A stretch of DNA of 64,000 nucleotides from Sciurus carolinensis (Eukaryota; Chordata; Mammalia; Rodentia; Sciuridae), in NCBI RefSeq assembly GCF_902686445.1, contig NW_025920106.1:2542001-2606000 (forward strand), written 5' to 3'. A program made the translations under genes and the position numbers. Under the pieces are notes generated by a model. It saw only the letters and a program-made list of their open reading frames with translations, had not been told where the DNA came from and did not search any database. Positions 60,587 to 64,000 of the stretch are shown in pieces (within the stretch, counting starts at the first letter, position 1; the number at the start of each line of letters is the position of its first letter).

Positions 60587-62300
60587 ATACTGCCATATTA
60601 AGGCCCCTAATTTTGCACTAATAGGTAAAATTTTATATGAGTCCTTAAAAGGAACAAATAAAACATCAGAATTGTACACCAGAATTTCAAACCACCTTTG
60701 AGAAGTTAAAACAAAGCCTCATGACAGCCCCTGCCCTAAACCTGCCTGACACATAAAAGGTGTTAAGAATCTATATAAATGAGAAACAAGGTACAGTCCT
60801 GGAAGTTCTCTTACACACATTGAAAACAAACTGTGATCAGTAATTTATGTGTCAGAACAGATTAAACACACAGTAAAATGTGGGTCCTCTTTCCTTTGGG
60901 TTGTGATTGTCACTTGTGATTTACCACAAGAAGTTGAGAAACCCACAGTCAATTCATGAGTGCATTTGTACATCATCAAGTCCTGTCCTGCTGAAACAGA
61001 AGGGTGGATGTTAGCTGACTATTGGGAGTGTAAGAAGATTCCAGTCCATCCCATTTGACATTCCAAATGTCAACTATAAAACAAATCATGTCTACCTTAA
61101 ATCAAGGAATCCTGTTTCCATCAAATGATAATGGACCTGTACAACATATTGACTCAGAGATCTTGGAGACTCTTCAGCAAGTTGAATAGGCTTGATTAGT
61201 CTATCACTGAGATAAACTGGAACCTCTTTACTGATAGAAGCAAGCTCATGGGCAATGACCAATGGATAGCTGGAAACTCTGTAGTCATGGCACAACAGAT
61301 ATTAAAAACTGATATCTGGCTTCTAAAAACATCAGCCTAGAAAGCCATTATTTTTCTGACAAAAACTCTGAATAACCAAAGGAAAGGAAGCAAACATTTA
61401 TATTGACTCAAAATATGCCTTCAATTTAGTACATGCACATAGAGTTACCTGGAAAGATGACTCCTCCCAGCTAAGAACGAAGGCATTAAACATACCCTTG
61501 AAAATATTGTCAGTAATATAAGCTGTATCCACATCAAAGGAGATGGCAATCATGTACTGGCCTGACTGTAAGATGACTGATATCTATGTAATCAGAAAAA
61601 AAATCAGCTACTGATGGGTCAACCAAAAGGGTAAGAAATAACACAGTCCTTATCAGGACCTTAATACCTCAGCATGCATCAAACCAATTACAAACATTTT
61701 CATACTTAGGTGAATGAGAAAAGAGATGAGGAATGGAGTTTTGCCTTCTAGGAGGATACTGCTAAGTACAAATAGAAATCCCATGAGCTTATATCTTCTG
61801 CCTGAGGCATTGGATTGCTCTGCATAAAACACTTTCAGGATAGTGTTCACAATGAGAAATTATCTTGGTAAACTTCATCAAGCCCCACTTTAGAGGGCCC
61901 TGCTTCCAATGGACTATTAAGCAAGTGATTTAAAACTGTGATTGATTTTTTCACTCAAAACAATTCAAAGACTAATAGGCAGGCTATTATTTAAAAAAAA
62001 CTCAGTATGTAAAAATATAGTCTTTTGATGATTGACAAGTAGATTTTACCCAAATGTTCTGTCCTAAGAATCTTTAAATATTTGCTTGTACTGGTAAACA
62101 CTTTCTGTGTGAGTCAGGCTTATTCTACCAGGATATAAAAGACTTCAGAAATAATTGCAGTCCTCTAAAAGGAGCTGTCCTAAGATATGGACTTTCCCTC
62201 CAAGCAAAGAAGACTTGGACTGTCTTTCTTGGCAGAAGTGATCCAATGATTTAGCAAAACATTGCATATCCAGTGAAAGTGATATGTATTCTGGAGACCT

Positions 62301-63309
62301 CCAAAAAACACTATCATTTTCTAGGCTCAAAAGTTGACCTTAGTTTATGACTCTTTTTGACATAATCCACCCATATTTTGCCTCTTAGAAAACATTTTTA
62401 TATCTTTCAAATACTACTGATAAAATACATAGATTTGGAAAACACAGTATAAAGCAGGGTACATCTGGGTAGAAAAGAGTGATCAGAAATGCTACAAAAA
62501 AATAGTAACTCCACATATAAATTCCTTTATGATTCAGGATTCTCTTACGATGACCCTCCCTGTCTTCATGACCCATTCTGGGTCAGTGTAAAATACAGGA
62601 AATGAGCTACACAAAGAGGACACCAAATCACTCATTGATAACCATTCAGGCATAGGATAATACAAGCAGGGTGCTGGTTACTAGTATACTTTCAAAATGT
62701 GGGTCAGAAAAGATAAAATATTAAGGTGTATCTGTGTTGAAATGGAATTTAGTTCAGTACTTGACCTTAGAAAAGCCCAGGTACTTACCGTCGGTTCTGG
62801 CTTCTTCCAACCAACCTTTATTACTTTTTACACAAACCTAACCCTGCAGATTTATCATTTTCTGGCTTCTGCTGCATTCAGACAACCTCTCTACAAATTC
62901 TCCACCACATGAACATCAGAGTGACAGAGCCTATGACAAAACTACCCAGACATCAGGAAACCTAAAGATAGATTCAGAGCTTTGCTGGAGTCAAAGACAA
63001 AAATCTTCCAGATTATGAAATCCACCCCCTATTATCTGTCTGTGGATCTTATTAGATAATTCTCATCTCTAACCTGAGTGAACAAAGTTCCAGGCTCAGA
63101 TTCCTTTAACCCAGAGTGGCAGGTAAAGGAATTCAAAATCGGGTTGCAATACAGAAGATTGACTGGTTCTTGGCTACAACCCTTTTCAGAAAGAGAATGT
63201 AAAGTCATATCAATTTGCCAATAACATTATCAATAATGTCTATTTAGAAACATAAATAATAGTGAGAATTACTTTCAATTTTCAGGTTTTATAACTCTCA
63301 TGTTCTGGT
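62301..63309. other. Unassigned stretch
   Basis: May contain the remainder of the class I ERV (env region expected here), but I recognise no env motif. The 71-codon open frame at 62697-62912 has no recognisable domain. Confidence 0.35.
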
Positions 63310-63355
63310 TGTGTGTATGTGAGTGTGTGTGTGTGTGCGCATGTGTGTGTGTGCA
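63310..63355. repeat. (TG)n microsatellite, interrupted
   Basis: Alternating GT/TG with single interruptions (GTATGTGAG and GCGCATG). Confidence 0.9.
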
Positions 63356-63525
63356 TGTTTAAACCCAGGGCCACTTCTAAACTGAGTTATATCCCCAGTC
63401 CTTATTAAAATTTATTTTGAGACATGATCTCACTAAGCTGCTGAGGCTGACCTCAAGTATGATTCCCCTGCCTCAAGAACCCAAATGGCTGAGATTACAG
63501 GTATAAACCACCACAACCAGCTCAT
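63356..63525 (-). repeat. B1-dID composite SINE
   Basis: TTTAAACCCAGGGCCACTTC and AACTGAGTTATATCCCCAG (ID arm, reverse). GAGACATGATCTCACTAAGC and GGCTGAGATTACAGGTATAA (7SL arm, reverse). The (TG)n tract directly at its tail side may have grown from it. Confidence 0.8.
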
Positions 63526-64000
63526 CCTCTTGTAATTTGAAGAAGCAGCCTGATATCTACAAAGGAGAATGTCCACAACAGCAGAAATGTCCATGAAAAT
63601 CAAATATGAACCACATGTGAAACCTTGAAATTTTAGTGGTCACATAAGTAAAATCAATTGTAATAATTTATTTAACCCAACATACTGAAACATTTTTATT
63701 TTAATTCATAACCAATATAAAATTATTTATTAATTGTACATATTTCTAGCACTGAACATTCGCAATTCCCTCTGTGTGTTAATTTTACAGAACTTCTCAG
63801 TACAGATGCCACATTCAGGGCTGTGGCACCCTCAGTGGCAAGATACTGCCAAAATGCAAATGCAGATTTGAGGGTTCTGATACCCACGAATTCAGGGAAG
63901 TGGATGACCTGGAGCCTTTTTTGAAAAATCACAGTTGAGGAAACATGACTTCCCTCCCCAAATCTCTTTTGTCCCAAGTGGGGAAGAGATGGTACCCTGA
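63526..64000. other. Non-coding right edge
   Basis: An 84-codon minus-strand open frame (63977-63723) has no recognisable domain. No repeat recognised. Confidence 0.4.

Larger units (their letters stand above)
59480..62300 (+). pseudogene. Gammaretrovirus-like (class I ERV) pol remnant
   Basis: Pol encodes RT, RNase H and integrase. In order: RT text around 59610-59690 (DIHSTVPNIYTLL, one frame) and 59790-60148; after the interposed LTR, the RT connection region (GKILYESLKG, NEKQGTVLEVL) at 60610-60840; RNase H with YIDSKYAFNLVHAH at about 61397-61440; and the integrase core with a DxQVDFTQM-like site at 62030-62056, where the usual Trp codon is TGA. Many frames and stops. No LTR pair or gag could be assigned, so the ends are uncertain. 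Confidence 0.7.

Overview
The window looks like a stretch of a mammalian nuclear chromosome, most likely from a squirrel-family rodent (Sciuridae: squirrel, marmot or ground squirrel). I infer this from composite 7SL/B1-plus-ID SINEs, an ID element with an internal pol III B box, rodent-type LINE-1 copies, mammalian-wide MIR and MER5A-like fossils, and fragments of a KRAB zinc-finger gene. There is no operon, CRISPR array or intact bacterial-type gene. About half of the sequence is LINE-1 (L1).

Layout. 1-3738: plus-strand L1, cut by the window edge. 3987-10507: full-length minus-strand L1 with target-site duplication, an open ORF1, a decayed ORF2 and a 5' UTR with a 35-bp tandem repeat. 10517-12120: probable ERV remnant ending in an LTR. 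12121-13950: minus-strand L1 with a 5' inversion (twin priming). 13951-25740: mostly non-repetitive sequence with scattered SINE, MIR and MER5A fossils and no gene I can support. 25740-32668: old L1, then an L1 with 5' UTR, ORF1 and ORF2 whose ORF1 is split by a second L1 3' end. 32669-40750: non-L1 island carrying the minus-strand zinc-finger exon (36249-37226). 41208-48897: minus-strand class II (betaretrovirus-like) provirus, split by two L1 insertions. 49025-49150: KRAB-A exon on the same strand as the zinc fingers. 49551-57245: two L1 pieces joined head to tail. 59480-62300: plus-strand gammaretrovirus-like pol, interrupted by a MaLR-like solo LTR at 60149-60578.

How the parts relate. 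The only host gene visible is a KRAB C2H2 zinc-finger gene on the minus strand. Its KRAB-A exon and finger exon lie about 12 kb apart, and the intron has been filled by the provirus and L1s. Both exons show a one-base lesion (a missing base in KRAB-A, an extra base in the third countable finger), so I call it a decaying gene or pseudogene. Every retroelement coding region except the minus-strand ORF1 is broken by stops or frameshifts. I found no novel biological system. The most informative signals are structural: nested insertions with target-site duplications, the L1 5' UTR tandem arrays, telomere-like tracts in L1 3' UTRs, and the two-finger duplication in the zinc-finger exon.
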